A stretch of DNA of 64,000 nucleotides. It comes from an uncultured Dehalococcoidia bacterium. GTDB taxonomy: Bacteria; Chloroflexota; Dehalococcoidia; Lucifugimonadales; GCA-2712585. Below are positions 8,956 to 17,586 of this stretch, one piece after another; within the stretch, counting starts at the first letter, position 1, and the number at the start of each line of letters is the position of its first letter. Location of the stretch: positions 1,125,183 through 1,189,182 of the forward strand of contig OY282371.1 of assembly GCA_958295715.1 (NCBI GenBank), read 5' to 3'. A program made the translations under genes and the position numbers. A model generated the notes under the pieces. That model did no database searches and was not told the DNA's origin. It saw only the letters and a list, made by a program, of their open reading frames with translations.

Positions 8956-9915
8956 CTAACCGCCGGCTTGACTGCGACAGTGGTCGATTATCTCCCCCGC
9001 CGACGCCTTCCATATCCCCCCGTGCCTGCATATGTGGCCCAAGGCCCTGTCCAGATGCTTGCTGCGGAACCCGGTGCCCATGAGCCAGGGCTGGAAGTTT
9101 AGAACCATGAGGCGCCCGGTCTCCGCGCCCTCGCGGTAGACCACGTCGAAGGAGTCCGTTATCATCTTGGCGTAGGTGTCGACGTGAATCCGCCCGTACC
9201 AGTGGCTGCGCAGGTCCACCAGGGTCAGGTTCACCGGCAGGGAGTACATGTCACCCGTGGGCGTGTTCATGTGGTAGGGCTGGTCGTCGTTGGGCCAGTC
9301 GCACACGTACCCGATCCCCTCGTCGGCCAGGATGCTCGCCGTGCGCTCCGACTCCCCGAACTCTATGCCCAGCCAGCCCTTCGGCCTCACGCCCGTGGCC
9401 TTGGTGACGGCCTCTATTGAACGCCGTATGTAGTCGCGCTCCTGCTCCTCGGTCATGCGGCTGGTAATCATCTGATTGGCGGCTATGCCGTGGGCCATGA
9501 ACTCGCAGCCGCGCTCCTTCAAGACCCGGACCAGGTAGGGATAGTTCTCGGCGGTCAGCGCGTCGATGGCGATGGTGGGCTTGATGCCGTGCTTGTCCAG
9601 TATCTTCAGGACCCGGAATATGCCCACCCGGGGGCCGTACTCGCGGACTGAGAACCCTATGACGTCGGGGAAGGGCCGCCCGCCGCCGCTGACGCCGCCG
9701 GGGGCCTCGGGGGCCTTGTAGGCGTGCTCCGGCTGGGAACCCGGCATCCCCCCGTTGGTGAAGTCGTTGGTGGGCTTCCACTGGTAGTGGTCTAGGCTGA
9801 GAATCACCGACAGGGCCACCCGCTCGCCATTAGGCCACCGGAGCCGGGGCCGGGTCGGTATCGGGGACCAGTTGTAGTAAGGCATGTCGTATCCGGGCTT
9901 CCGCTCTGCGGGCAT
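8956..9915 (-). CDS. PuuE-like polysaccharide-deacetylase-fold enzyme, divergent copy B
   Basis: 319 residues from the ATG at 9915, preceded by AGAGGAGGAG. A longer open frame to 10050 exists, but it overlaps the upstream gene, and its extra 45 residues look like antisense shadow. The protein has RLRWPNGERVALSVILSLDHY, REYGPRVGIFRVLKIL, EFMAHGIAANQM and DWPNDDQPYHM in the same order as its neighbours, but is clearly more divergent from copies A and C than they are from each other. Canonical NodB metal residues are again missing. It has the same operon position logic: 38 nt downstream of copy C and 19 nt upstream of the amidohydrolase. The substrate is unknown. Confidence 0.8.
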   Translation of the reverse strand: MPAERKPGYDMPYYNWSPIPTRPRLRWPNGERVALSVILSLDHYQWKPTNDFTNGGMPGSQPEHAYKAPEAPGGVSGGGRPFPDVIGFSVREYGPRVGIFRVLKILDKHGIKPTIAIDALTAENYPYLVRVLKERGCEFMAHGIAANQMITSRMTEEQERDYIRRSIEAVTKATGVRPKGWLGIEFGESERTASILADEGIGYVCDWPNDDQPYHMNTPTGDMYSLPVNLTLVDLRSHWYGRIHVDTYAKMITDSFDVVYREGAETGRLMVLNFQPWLMGTGFRSKHLDRALGHICRHGGIWKASAGEIIDHCRSQAGG

Positions 9916-9953
9916 AACTCCTCCTCTAAATAGCCTCTGCCGGCCTACTCCGG

Positions 9954-10880
9954 CTAGGACTGGTAGTCGTGGTTCTCTAGGTGAGCCACCATGTCGTCGT
10001 AGTAGTTTTCCATGTAGTAGTCGGCGATGTCGTCCGCCGTCGTCTGCCACACGCCGTCGTGTCCCATCATGTATCCCAGCACGTCGTCCAGATACTTGAC
10101 GCGGCTGGGGTGTCCTATGATGGAGGGGTGCAGCGACACGCAGACCTGCTTCCCGTTCTCCGCCCCCTCCTCATACATCACGTCGAACTGGTCCTTAACG
10201 CACTGGGCCCAGTACTCCGGCGTACAGCCGAACCGGTTATAGGTGCCGTCGTTCAGGTCCAAGTTGTAGGGCATGGTTATGAGCCGGCCCGTTTCCACCT
10301 TCATGGGGAAGGGCTGGTCGTCGTGGCCCCAGTCGGCGTTGTAGATGAGGCCCGCCTCGGCCATTATGTTGTGGGTGTTGGCGGAGGGAGAGACGGCGGG
10401 AGTCAGCATCCCCTTCAGCTGCTTGCCGGTGTGCCGCTTCAGGCTATCCACGCAGTCCTTGAAGAAGGCCCTCTCCTCATCTATAGAGAGCAGGTTGAGG
10501 AACCGGTTGTTGTAGATGCCGTGGGACATGAAGGCGTAGTCACGCTTCAACAGGGCCTCTTTGGTCTCCGCGAAGTGCTCCAGAATGGCCTCGTTGAGGG
10601 ACACGGTGCAGCGTATCTTGTGCTGGTCGAACACCTCCAACATCCGCCAGAAGCACACCCGGTTGCCGTAGTCCTGGAGGGCGAAGGCCGCCACGTCGGG
10701 GGCCGGGGTGCGGCTGTAAACGGTCCTAAAGAACCCGCCCCTGCCGTCGTTGGGCGCAGGCATAAAGTCCATGTACTCCACGTTTGGGGCCACCCACAGG
10801 GCCACGCGGGCGTTGTTGGGCCACCGGACTACGGGGCGGTCCACTATGGGGGCGTAGGGGGAAAGGTTAGGTTCCAGCAT
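9954..10880 (-). CDS. PuuE-like polysaccharide-deacetylase-fold enzyme, copy C
   Basis: 308 residues from the ATG at 10880, preceded by AGGAGG at 7-nt spacing. The open frame extends upstream to 10940, but that start lacks a ribosome-binding site. The protein is nearly collinear with copy A over its whole length: LEP-x2-SPYAPIVDRPV, QDYGNRVCFWRML, FMSHGIYNNRFLN, NADWGHDDQPFPMK and SLHPSIIGHPSR. It appears to be a recent duplicate that flanks the amidohydrolase and copy B. First gene of the operon driven by the promoter at 10955-10983. A role in opening a cyclic amide or deacylating a small substrate is inferred from the PuuE branch only. Confidence 0.8.
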   Translation of the reverse strand: MLEPNLSPYAPIVDRPVVRWPNNARVALWVAPNVEYMDFMPAPNDGRGGFFRTVYSRTPAPDVAAFALQDYGNRVCFWRMLEVFDQHKIRCTVSLNEAILEHFAETKEALLKRDYAFMSHGIYNNRFLNLLSIDEERAFFKDCVDSLKRHTGKQLKGMLTPAVSPSANTHNIMAEAGLIYNADWGHDDQPFPMKVETGRLITMPYNLDLNDGTYNRFGCTPEYWAQCVKDQFDVMYEEGAENGKQVCVSLHPSIIGHPSRVKYLDDVLGYMMGHDGVWQTTADDIADYYMENYYDDMVAHLENHDYQS

Positions 10881-10954
10881 CAAAGGCCTCCTGTTTAGAC
10901 GGGCCTGCGAGCGGGGCATGTACGCCAAGCGGCCGCTCAAGCCACGTAAAGGGC

Positions 10955-10983
10955 AGTGTAATAGGGGCGGAACCTCTAGTCAA
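10955..10983 (-). promoter_or_regulatory. Sigma-70-type promoter for the PuuE-like/amidohydrolase operon
   Basis: On the minus strand TTGACT (complement of 10978-10983) is followed by a 17-bp spacer and TACACT (complement of 10955-10960). A transcript would start near 10948 and give a leader of about 70 nt. The rest of the 10881-11282 gap between this operon and the plus-strand uppP-like gene holds no convincing gene or repeat. Confidence 0.65.
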
Positions 10984-11282
10984 CGCCCCCCGTTCGTTTC
11001 CACACACGCAGGAATCCGGGAACCCCTTGGCCGCAAGCCACCGCCGCGAGACTGCGACGCCGTACCCCGTTGTGGCTGGAGTAGCCCCCGGCTCCCGGCT
11101 TAAACGCCGCTCCAAGCTAAAAAACACGATTTGATGTAAACTACCTAGCCGCCAACCCTTGGGCAACCGGCGGACAGCCCGTTAAACGCCCAGACAGGCC
11201 CAAGCAGAATCAAACCATCGCAACCCATAATGCCCGCCAGTAAACCTCACCTCCACCGCCACGCGGCCGGCTCCTAGCCGAC

Positions 11283-12068
11283 GTGGGAACCGCCCTCCTC
11301 CTCGGCCTTCTGCAAGGACTCGTCGAATGGCTCCCGGTTAGCTCCGAGGGCATCGTGTCAGCCGCCCACTTCTCCCTCACCGACAGACCCCTTGAGGAGG
11401 CGGTGGGTTATGCCCTGTGGCTCCACCTTGGCACGGCGCCGGCAGCCCTCCTAATCTTCCGCAAAGAGGCGAAGGCCCTGCTCGGGGAGGTCTTCAACCG
11501 GTCCGCGCCGCCCTCACCCCTCCTCTCCTACCTCCTCATCTCCACCCTGGTCAGCGCCGCAGTCGGACTGCCCCTTCTTCTGGCCCTGAACGAGATATCC
11601 GGGCGGCTCGGCTCGGCGGCCATGGTCATGGTCGGCCTCTTCACCCTCATAACCGGACTCATACAGCTGCGACGAAGGCAGGCGGGAACGCGGGGCCGCG
11701 CCGACCTCAATCCCAGGGACGCCATCGTTCTGGGGCTGGTCCAGGGCGTGGCCACGCTGCCCGGCTTCAGCCGCTCCGGGACAACGGTCTCAGCCCTCCT
11801 CGCCCGTGGAGTGAGCGGGCGGGAGGCCCTGGTCCTGAGCTTCCTGATGAGCATCCCGGCCAGCCTCGGCGCCGCCCTCTACGTACTGTATAACTCCGGC
11901 GTCGCCATATCGTGGGAGACCGCCGCCGCGACTCTAGCCGCATTCGCCGCCGGACTCGCCACCATCCACGTCCTTCTCAGCCTGGCCGAACGGGTCAACT
12001 TCGCCTGGTTCGCCCTCGCCCTCGGCCTGGCCATCACAGCCAGCGCGTCGGCGCGGCTGTTTACATAA
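11283..12068 (+). CDS. uppP: UppP/BacA-like undecaprenyl-diphosphatase, variant active site
   Basis: 261 residues from a GTG at 11283. It is an integral membrane protein with about eight hydrophobic segments. The first signature reads LLQGLVEWLPVSSEG (residues 9-23) with the conserved Glu15. The second reads LPGFSRSGTTVSALL. These are the two active-site segments of the enzyme that recycles the C55 lipid carrier for wall synthesis. In the first motif, the His that normally follows the Ser/Gly stretch (His30 in E. coli) is Ile24 here, so activity or substrate may differ. No clear ribosome-binding site precedes the start. The gene ends LFT-stop on TTTACATAA, a motif that recurs in this window. 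Converges with the amidase gene. Confidence 0.75.
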   Translation: MGTALLLGLLQGLVEWLPVSSEGIVSAAHFSLTDRPLEEAVGYALWLHLGTAPAALLIFRKEAKALLGEVFNRSAPPSPLLSYLLISTLVSAAVGLPLLLALNEISGRLGSAAMVMVGLFTLITGLIQLRRRQAGTRGRADLNPRDAIVLGLVQGVATLPGFSRSGTTVSALLARGVSGREALVLSFLMSIPASLGAALYVLYNSGVAISWETAAATLAAFAAGLATIHVLLSLAERVNFAWFALALGLAITASASARLFT

Positions 12069-12085
12069 TGCGACGGCCGTGGTTC

Positions 12086-13507
12086 CTACAGAGAGGGCCG
12101 CGCGTGGCGCCACGGGGCGCTCTGCTCGTAGGCGTGGCCCAGCCTCAAGACCTTCTCCTCCTGGAAGTGGCTGCCCATGACGTGCAGTCCGATGGGGACG
12201 CCGTTGGAGTCAAACCCGCACGTTAGGGTCATGGCCGGGACGCCGGTGAAGGCGGCCACGATGGTCACGTCCCCCGTGCCGCTCCCGAAGCGGCTCCGGG
12301 CCTGCTCACGGCTGGTGATGGGCTCGGCGTACTTTATCTTGCCCAGCTTGAACATCAGCGTTGGACTGACCAGGGCGTCAAACCTCCTAAACAGGTTCAG
12401 CAGATCGCGGCGCACCAGCGCGCGGCCCCGGGCCGCCTTCTGGAGGACCTGCCCCGGTATGAGGGCGTCCACCAGGAGCCGGCGGCGAAGGTTCGTGCCG
12501 TACTGCTCAGGGCGGTCTCGCAGCCCCGCGGCGTGGACGTAGGCGGCGTCGCTGCCCGTAACCGGGCTGGCCAGCGTCCGAGCGTCTCTTAGAAGCGGCA
12601 TCGACACCTCCTCCACCGAGACGCCCAACCCCTCCAGGGCCTTGACCGCCGCGCTCACCGCCTCCAAGACCTCCCCGTCGCAAAACTCCGGGTCCATGAA
12701 CTCGCGCAAAAGGCCGACCCGCATCCCCTTCACCTCCCCCGTCAGGCCCTTCACGTAGTCGGGCGTCGGCAGGCGGGACGTAACCGGGTCGTTGGGGTCA
12801 TGGCCGGCGATAACCCCCAGCATCATCGCCGCGTCCTCAACGCTGCGGGTGATAGGCCCGCCCGCGTCCATGGACCAGCAGAGGCCGTGCATCCCGTACC
12901 GGCTCACCCGGCCCCACGTGGGCCTCAGCCCAACGGCCCCCGTAGCCGAGGAGGGACAACGGATGGAACCGCCCGTGTCCTCCCCCAAGGCGATGGCGCA
13001 CAGTGACGCGGCGATGGCGATGGCCGAGCCGTTGCTGGAGCCGATGGTGTCCCGCTCCAGGTCCCACGGGTTCCGGGGCGGGTCTCCGTACTGCCAGTGG
13101 TCGCCCAGCCCGGAGGCGAACTGGGTCATCGTGGTCTTGCCCAGCAGGACCGCCCCGGCCTCCTTGGTTCGGGCTATCACCGTGGCGTCCCTATCCGGCA
13201 CGTTATCGCCCATGCTCCTGGAGCCGGAGGTGGTGAGGACGCCCCGCGTGTCGAACTGGTCCTTCACCCCCATGGGGAGGCCGTGAAGCGCGCCCAGCCT
13301 GTCGCCCCGCGCCACCGCCGCCTCAGCCTCCCGCGCCGCGGCCATGGCCTCATCGCCGCACACCGTGATGTAGGCGTTAACCCGCGGGTCCAACTCGGCG
13401 ACGCGCTCAAGATACCCCTCCGTGACCTCCACCGGCGAAAGCTCCTTGCCGGCTATCAACGCGGCCAGTTCCGACCCGGTAAGCTCCGTAAGCCTGCTGC
13501 TATCCAT
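12086..13507 (-). CDS. Amidase signature family enzyme
   Basis: 473 residues, the usual length. The catalytic Ser-cisSer-Lys triad is readable: Lys82 in GVKDQFDTRG, cis-Ser157 in GSSNGSA, and nucleophile Ser181 in DTGGSIR. The spacing is the same as in GatA. The glycine-rich signature differs from the usual GGSSGGS by an Asn. It hydrolyses an amide, possibly as a free amidase. A role as GatA of the tRNA amidotransferase is less likely, because gatB and gatC are not adjacent and the variable C-terminal half does not look like GatA. ATG at 13507. No operon partner is visible: uppP converges on one side and cassette 2 diverges on the other. Confidence 0.85.
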   Translation of the reverse strand: MDSSRLTELTGSELAALIAGKELSPVEVTEGYLERVAELDPRVNAYITVCGDEAMAAAREAEAAVARGDRLGALHGLPMGVKDQFDTRGVLTTSGSRSMGDNVPDRDATVIARTKEAGAVLLGKTTMTQFASGLGDHWQYGDPPRNPWDLERDTIGSSNGSAIAIAASLCAIALGEDTGGSIRCPSSATGAVGLRPTWGRVSRYGMHGLCWSMDAGGPITRSVEDAAMMLGVIAGHDPNDPVTSRLPTPDYVKGLTGEVKGMRVGLLREFMDPEFCDGEVLEAVSAAVKALEGLGVSVEEVSMPLLRDARTLASPVTGSDAAYVHAAGLRDRPEQYGTNLRRRLLVDALIPGQVLQKAARGRALVRRDLLNLFRRFDALVSPTLMFKLGKIKYAEPITSREQARSRFGSGTGDVTIVAAFTGVPAMTLTCGFDSNGVPIGLHVMGSHFQEEKVLRLGHAYEQSAPWRHARPSL

Positions 13508-13605
13508 TCGTCATCTCCTATAAGGCGCTTAAGATGCCCCCATGTTAAGCCAAGCATACATCTAAGCCAACCCCCTAAGCCAACCCCTGATTCCCGCCCC
13601 TCTCG

Positions 13606-13634
13606 TTGACACTCATATATTAGGATGGTAAATT
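13606..13634 (+). promoter_or_regulatory. Sigma-70-type promoter of DUF1800-NHL cassette 2
   Basis: TTGACA at 13606-13611, a 17-bp spacer, and TAAATT at 13629-13634. The predicted transcript starts near 13641 and carries AAGGAGG at 13671-13677, ahead of the ATG at 13685. Confidence 0.7.
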
Positions 13635-13684
13635 TGCCTGGAACCAGTCCCCTTTCACTCCCGCTTATTTAAGGAGGCGTCCGA

Positions 13685-15121
13685 ATGCAGGAAAACGACA
13701 TCTCCCTAATGGCCCACCTAATGCGACGCGCGGGCTTCGGCGCAACCCGCGAGGAGTTGGAGCGCCGGGCCGCCGTGGGATACGAGGCCACCGTTGAGGA
13801 GCTTCTGCATCCCGAACTGGCCCCGCCGGCCTTGGAGGATGAAGACCTCTTCAAGCGCTACCACGTCGACGCCAAGAACCTCCTCATGCTGGAAAGCTGC
13901 CAGATCTACTGGCTGTACCGCATGATAAACACCAAGCGGCCCCTTGAGGAGAAGATGGCCCTCTTCTGGCATGGCATATTCGCCACCGGCTACACGAAAA
14001 TCAACCACCCCAAGGCCATCCTCAACCAGATTGAGATGTTCCGACGCCGCGGCCTGGGCAGCTTCAGCGCCCTCCTCCTGGAACTCTCCAAAGACCCCGC
14101 CATGATATTCTGGCTGGACAACAAGGACAACCACCGCGACGCCGTCAACGAGAACTTCGGCAGGGAGCTTTTGGAGCTTTTCTCGATGGGCGTTGGAAAC
14201 TACACCGAGGCCGACGTGCGCCAGGCTTCCCACGCCTTCACCGGCTGGACCATCGCCGACGCCACCCTTCACACCGCCAGGACCGACCGCGACTCCATAT
14301 GGCCCTACGGCCGCCTGGACTGGCATTTTGAGTACGACCCCAAAGACCACGACGACGGCGAAAAGACCTTCTTGGGGCAGAAAGGCCCCTTCAACGGCCA
14401 GGACGTCATCGACCTGATATGCCGGCAGACGGCCACGGGCGGCTTCGTCGCCCGCCACCTGTACAACTTCTTCGTGGCCGACGAGACCCAGGTCCCCAGT
14501 TGGCACGACGAGCCGCCCAGAGACCCGGCGGCCATTGACCAGCTGACGAGGGCCTACTTTGACAGTGGCTACGACATCCGCTCAGTGATGCGGCTGCTGT
14601 TCAACTCCGACTTCTTCAAGCAGGCCGCCTTCGCCAAGGTGAAAAGCCCCACCGAGTTCGTGGTGGGCACGGCCAAGCTGGCCGGCGGCCACTCCTTCCC
14701 CGACCCCGACGACCTCCGCCTGGCCGAGGAGACGGGAAACATGGGCCAGCAGCTGCTTGACCCGCCCAGCGTTGAGGGTTGGCACACCGGCCCCGAGTGG
14801 GTGACCACCGGCAGCCTGGTCAGCCGCGTCAACTTCGCCGCCGCCGAGTTCGCCGACGCCTCCAGGCCCGGCGTCCGAGGCATCATCCGCAGCATACGGG
14901 AGCAGGAAGCCCACGCCGACCCGGAGCGGCTGGTGGACGCCTGCCTGGCCCTGATGGGTTCCCTGGACGTCCCCCCGGAAACCAGGCAGGACCTCATCGC
15001 CCACGCCGCCTCCGCCGGCAGCCTCAGCTTCGCCTCCGACGAGGCCGCCCGCGCAGCCACAGAACACGTCATCCAACTACTCCAGCTAATCGTCTCCACC
15101 CGCGAGTACCAGTTCGCCTAG
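13685..15121 (+). CDS. DUF1800 domain protein, cassette copy 2
   Basis: 478 residues from an ATG with an ideal AAGGAGG 7 nt upstream. It has HLMRRAGFGA at 11-20, KRPLEEKMALFWHG, AVNENFGRELLELFSMG, HDDGEKTFLGQKGPFNG, LDPPSVEGWHTGPEW and a terminal STREYQFA, in the same order as copies 1 and 3. Asn-Glu-Asn-Trp of the other copies is Asn-Glu-Asn-Phe here. No signal peptide or membrane segment is seen. The NHL gene starts 14 nt after the stop, the tightest spacing of the three cassettes. The strand is opposite to the other two copies, so these are not a simple tandem array. Confidence 0.88.
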   Translation: MQENDISLMAHLMRRAGFGATREELERRAAVGYEATVEELLHPELAPPALEDEDLFKRYHVDAKNLLMLESCQIYWLYRMINTKRPLEEKMALFWHGIFATGYTKINHPKAILNQIEMFRRRGLGSFSALLLELSKDPAMIFWLDNKDNHRDAVNENFGRELLELFSMGVGNYTEADVRQASHAFTGWTIADATLHTARTDRDSIWPYGRLDWHFEYDPKDHDDGEKTFLGQKGPFNGQDVIDLICRQTATGGFVARHLYNFFVADETQVPSWHDEPPRDPAAIDQLTRAYFDSGYDIRSVMRLLFNSDFFKQAAFAKVKSPTEFVVGTAKLAGGHSFPDPDDLRLAEETGNMGQQLLDPPSVEGWHTGPEWVTTGSLVSRVNFAAAEFADASRPGVRGIIRSIREQEAHADPERLVDACLALMGSLDVPPETRQDLIAHAASAGSLSFASDEAARAATEHVIQLLQLIVSTREYQFA

Positions 15122-15134
15122 AGGCCATTCACAC

Positions 15135-16160
15135 ATGCAAAAAACGGCAGGATTCCGCTACAGCCACACAGTAGGGTTCATGTCCCTCCAAGGGGGAAGG
15201 GGCTTCGGGAACCCCGTTGACTTGGCCTTGGCCCGCGACGGCGTCATGTACGTGGTGAGCCGCGGCGGGTCCGACTCTGAGGAGATGATTCCCTCCAAGC
15301 GCGTGACCATCTGCACCGTGGACGAGGAGTACCTTGGCCAGTTCAGCGGCGGCGGCTCCGAGGACGGGGAGTTGATGTGGCCTTCATCCATCGCCATGGA
15401 CAAGAACGATAACGTTTACGTGGCCGACGAGGCCCTTCACCGGATATCCGTGTTCTCCAAGGACGGCCGCTTCCTCCACAAGTGGGGCAGGAAGGGCGAC
15501 GGGGAGGGCGAGTTCAACCGCCCCGCCGGTATGACCTTCGACAGCGGCAACAACCTACTTGTAGTTGACGGCCTGAACAACCGGGTGCAGAGGTACACCT
15601 CCGACGGGGTCTTCCTGTCCCAGTGGGGAGAGGCGGGAACCGGGGAGGGACGGCTCAACATACCGTGGGGCATTGCCACCGACCAGTCCGACGACGTGTA
15701 CGTGGCCGACTGGCGCAACGACCGCATCCAGAAGTTCGACCCCGACGGCAACTTCCTAGCCGCGTGGGGCGAGTCCGGCTCAGGCGACGGCCAGTTCAAC
15801 AGGCCGGCGGGCGTGGCCGTAGACCCGGAAGGCAACCTGTACGTGGCCGACTGGGGCAACGAGCGGGTGCAGGCCCTGGCCCAAGACGGCTCCTTCATCG
15901 CCAGCCTGAGCGGTGATTCCGGCCTTTCCAAGTGGGCCCACGAGTACTTCACCTCTAACTTGGACGAGCTTGAGGAGCGGGAGAAGGCGGACATGGAGCC
16001 TGCGCTGGACCTGCCCCCGGAGGACTACCTGAACCAGCGTTCGGCCAACGTGGAGAAGCTGTTTTGGGGACCGACCACCGTTAAGCTCGACGCCCAGGGC
16101 AGGATATACGCCGTGGACACCGCCCGCGCCCGCATCCAGATCTACGTCCGCGACGCCTAG
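15135..16160 (+). CDS. NHL-repeat beta-propeller protein, cassette copy 2
   Basis: 341 residues from an ATG at 15135, 14 nt behind the DUF1800 gene. The N-terminus contains FRYSHTVG, as in copy 1. Blades include VYVADEALHRISVF, LLVVDGLNNRVQRY, VYVADWRNDRIQKF, LYVADWGNERVQAL and a final IYAVDTARARIQIY. A charged helical insert (residues about 260-300, with DELEEREKADMEP) separates the last two blades. The same insert position exists in copies 1 and 3. No export signal. It is presumed to act with the DUF1800 protein; no enzymatic residues can be assigned. Confidence 0.82.
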   Translation: MQKTAGFRYSHTVGFMSLQGGRGFGNPVDLALARDGVMYVVSRGGSDSEEMIPSKRVTICTVDEEYLGQFSGGGSEDGELMWPSSIAMDKNDNVYVADEALHRISVFSKDGRFLHKWGRKGDGEGEFNRPAGMTFDSGNNLLVVDGLNNRVQRYTSDGVFLSQWGEAGTGEGRLNIPWGIATDQSDDVYVADWRNDRIQKFDPDGNFLAAWGESGSGDGQFNRPAGVAVDPEGNLYVADWGNERVQALAQDGSFIASLSGDSGLSKWAHEYFTSNLDELEEREKADMEPALDLPPEDYLNQRSANVEKLFWGPTTVKLDAQGRIYAVDTARARIQIYVRDA

Positions 16161-16202
16161 CCCCCGCCTACCCCCTCCGCCCTTCCCGCCCCCCATTCCG
16201 TC

Positions 16203-16222
16203 ATTCCCGCGTAGTCGGGAAT
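16203..16222. repeat. dRS3-like palindrome
   Basis: ATTCCC-N8-GGGAAT with interior GCGTAGTC. It is a slightly imperfect copy just downstream of the NHL stop and upstream of the HsdR-like pair, and may act as a transcript end. Confidence 0.8.
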
Positions 16223-16294
16223 CCATCCCCCTTAGGCGTTGCGGCTGGGCAACCGCGCCCTGGGCCGGCCATCCTAGCCCCCATTGCCTCTCCA

Positions 16295-16303
16295 TGCTAG
16301 AAT
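16295..16303 (+). promoter_or_regulatory. Extended -10 promoter, nuclease-like copy 1
   Basis: TGCTAGAAT is a TGn-extended -10 element about 30 nt before the TTG start at 16334. The same element and its surroundings (CATCCTAGCC upstream, CGCAACTGAGGAGCCGCAA downstream) recur before copy 2. The promoter was therefore duplicated with the gene. Confidence 0.55.
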
Positions 16304-16333
16304 AGCGCCAGTCGCAACTGAGGAGCCGCAACC

Positions 16334-17251
16334 TTGCTTGAGTCCCTGGTGACCGCCATAGAGACCTTAAAGTCCCGAATCCGAGACCACCGCCAGACCT
16401 TTCAGGAAAACGAGAGCCGCACGCGGATGGCCCTCATCGACCCGCTATTGCAAGCCCTGGGCTGGGACACCACCGACCCATCTTTGGTGCTGCCTGAGTA
16501 CCCCGTTGCAGGAAAACGCGCCGACTACGCCTTACTTAACCGCCAAGGTAAGCCGATACTCACTCTTGAAGCCAAACACCTGGGGTCATCCCTAATGGAA
16601 AATCGGGAGCAGATGCTCAACTACGCCAATATGTCCGGTGTCTCCTACGCGGGACTTACCGACGGCGACCGGTGGGAGATATACAAGGTATTCGACCCTA
16701 AACCCATTGATGAGCGGCGCGTCCTCAAAGTGTCCATTGCCAACGACCCAACCCATGAGTGCGCCCTAAAACTGCTTCTCCTATGGCGGCCCAACATTGC
16801 GTCCGGTCAACCCGTAGAGGCCAACCCGCCGGTCATAGACGAAGAAGACGAGCAAATAGACCCCCCACCTCCCCACAAATATACGCCTCTACCAAACGTA
16901 ACTCCCGTTAAACGTGAAAAGGCCCCGCCAATAGTACGCCTTCCCAACGGCGAGGAGAAGCCACTGAAGAGTTGGAAGTCCCTGCTCATTGAGGTAGCCG
17001 AGTGGCTGATACGTGAAGGCGCCTTGACAGAAAGGGACTGTCCAATTTCTCGGAGTAAGAATCCTAATAGCTACTTAGTCCACCTAGAGCCGAAAGATAG
17101 GAGCGGAAAAGGGTTCTTAGGCCCAGAGAAATTGTCCAACGGCCTCCACCTGTACTCCCACGGCAACCCCAAGACCATCCTGGACTTTAGCAAAAGGCTC
17201 TTAAATCACCTGGGCAAAGACCCCTCCTTGGTGCTGCTCAAAACCGGGTAG
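16334..17251 (+). CDS. HsdR-N-like PD-(D/E)XK protein, tandem copy 1
   Basis: 305 residues from a TTG at 16334 behind GAGGAG. The N-terminal half (about 1-165) resembles the N-terminal nuclease domain of type I restriction R subunits. It has TRMALIDPLLQALGW, KRADYALL with the Asp of the PD motif, and ILTLEAKHLG with the ExK motif. A conserved C-terminal domain (about 195-305) has RLPNGEEKPLKSW and a shared WLIREGALT segment. The helicase motor of HsdR is absent, and no methylase or specificity subunit is nearby. It is likely a small DNA-binding or nuclease protein, possibly defensive. Its neighbour at 17587 is a paralogue. Base composition is somewhat AT-richer than surrounding genes. Confidence 0.75.
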   Translation: MLESLVTAIETLKSRIRDHRQTFQENESRTRMALIDPLLQALGWDTTDPSLVLPEYPVAGKRADYALLNRQGKPILTLEAKHLGSSLMENREQMLNYANMSGVSYAGLTDGDRWEIYKVFDPKPIDERRVLKVSIANDPTHECALKLLLLWRPNIASGQPVEANPPVIDEEDEQIDPPPPHKYTPLPNVTPVKREKAPPIVRLPNGEEKPLKSWKSLLIEVAEWLIREGALTERDCPISRSKNPNSYLVHLEPKDRSGKGFLGPEKLSNGLHLYSHGNPKTILDFSKRLLNHLGKDPSLVLLKTG

Positions 17252-17549
17252 CGGGTCTCCGAGCCGCTCCCTCCCATCACCCCCGCCTCCCCCTTTCGTC
17301 ATTCCCGCGCAGGCGGGAATCCAGGAAGCTCACAACGCAGAACCAGGCTGCCCCCCTCACTAGTAGGAGCGTCTAAAGGGATGTCCCGTCTCCCCCACGA
17401 GAGGTGGAAAGATGGATTCCCGTTTTCACGGGAATGACGGATAGGGGGACGGAATCCAGGAACTTTACATAACGGCGCCAACGCCCCAACCAAAGCGCCG
17501 CCCTCAGCGCGCCCCGGGGTCGGCCATCCTAGCCGCCAGCCCCTCTCCG
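17252..17549. repeat. Intergenic repeats between the two nuclease-like genes
   Basis: dRS3-like palindromes at 17301-17320 and 17416-17435 lie in opposite sense. A TTTACATAAC motif follows at 17464-17473, then a duplicated copy of the promoter segment that also precedes copy 1. No gene is seen. Confidence 0.8.
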
Positions 17550-17558
17550 TGCTAGAAT
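17550..17558 (+). promoter_or_regulatory. Extended -10 promoter, nuclease-like copy 2
   Basis: TGCTAGAAT, identical to the element before copy 1 and embedded in the same flanks. It is followed by GAGGAG and the ATG at 17587. Confidence 0.55.
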
Positions 17559-17586
17559 AACGCCAGTTGCAACTGAGGAGCCGCAA

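Noticed and set aside
9916..10050. N-terminal extension of the PuuE-like copy B
   Set aside because: It overlaps the preceding gene and lacks family similarity. The ATG at 9915 has AGGAGG.
10867..11166. 99-codon minus-strand frame in the gap before the PuuE-like operon
   Set aside because: It overlaps the operon promoter and the gene start, has no domain, and has poor composition for a protein.
12086..13507. Amidase as GatA of the tRNA amidotransferase
   Set aside because: gatB and gatC are not nearby, and the signature has non-GatA substitutions (GSSNGS, CPSS).
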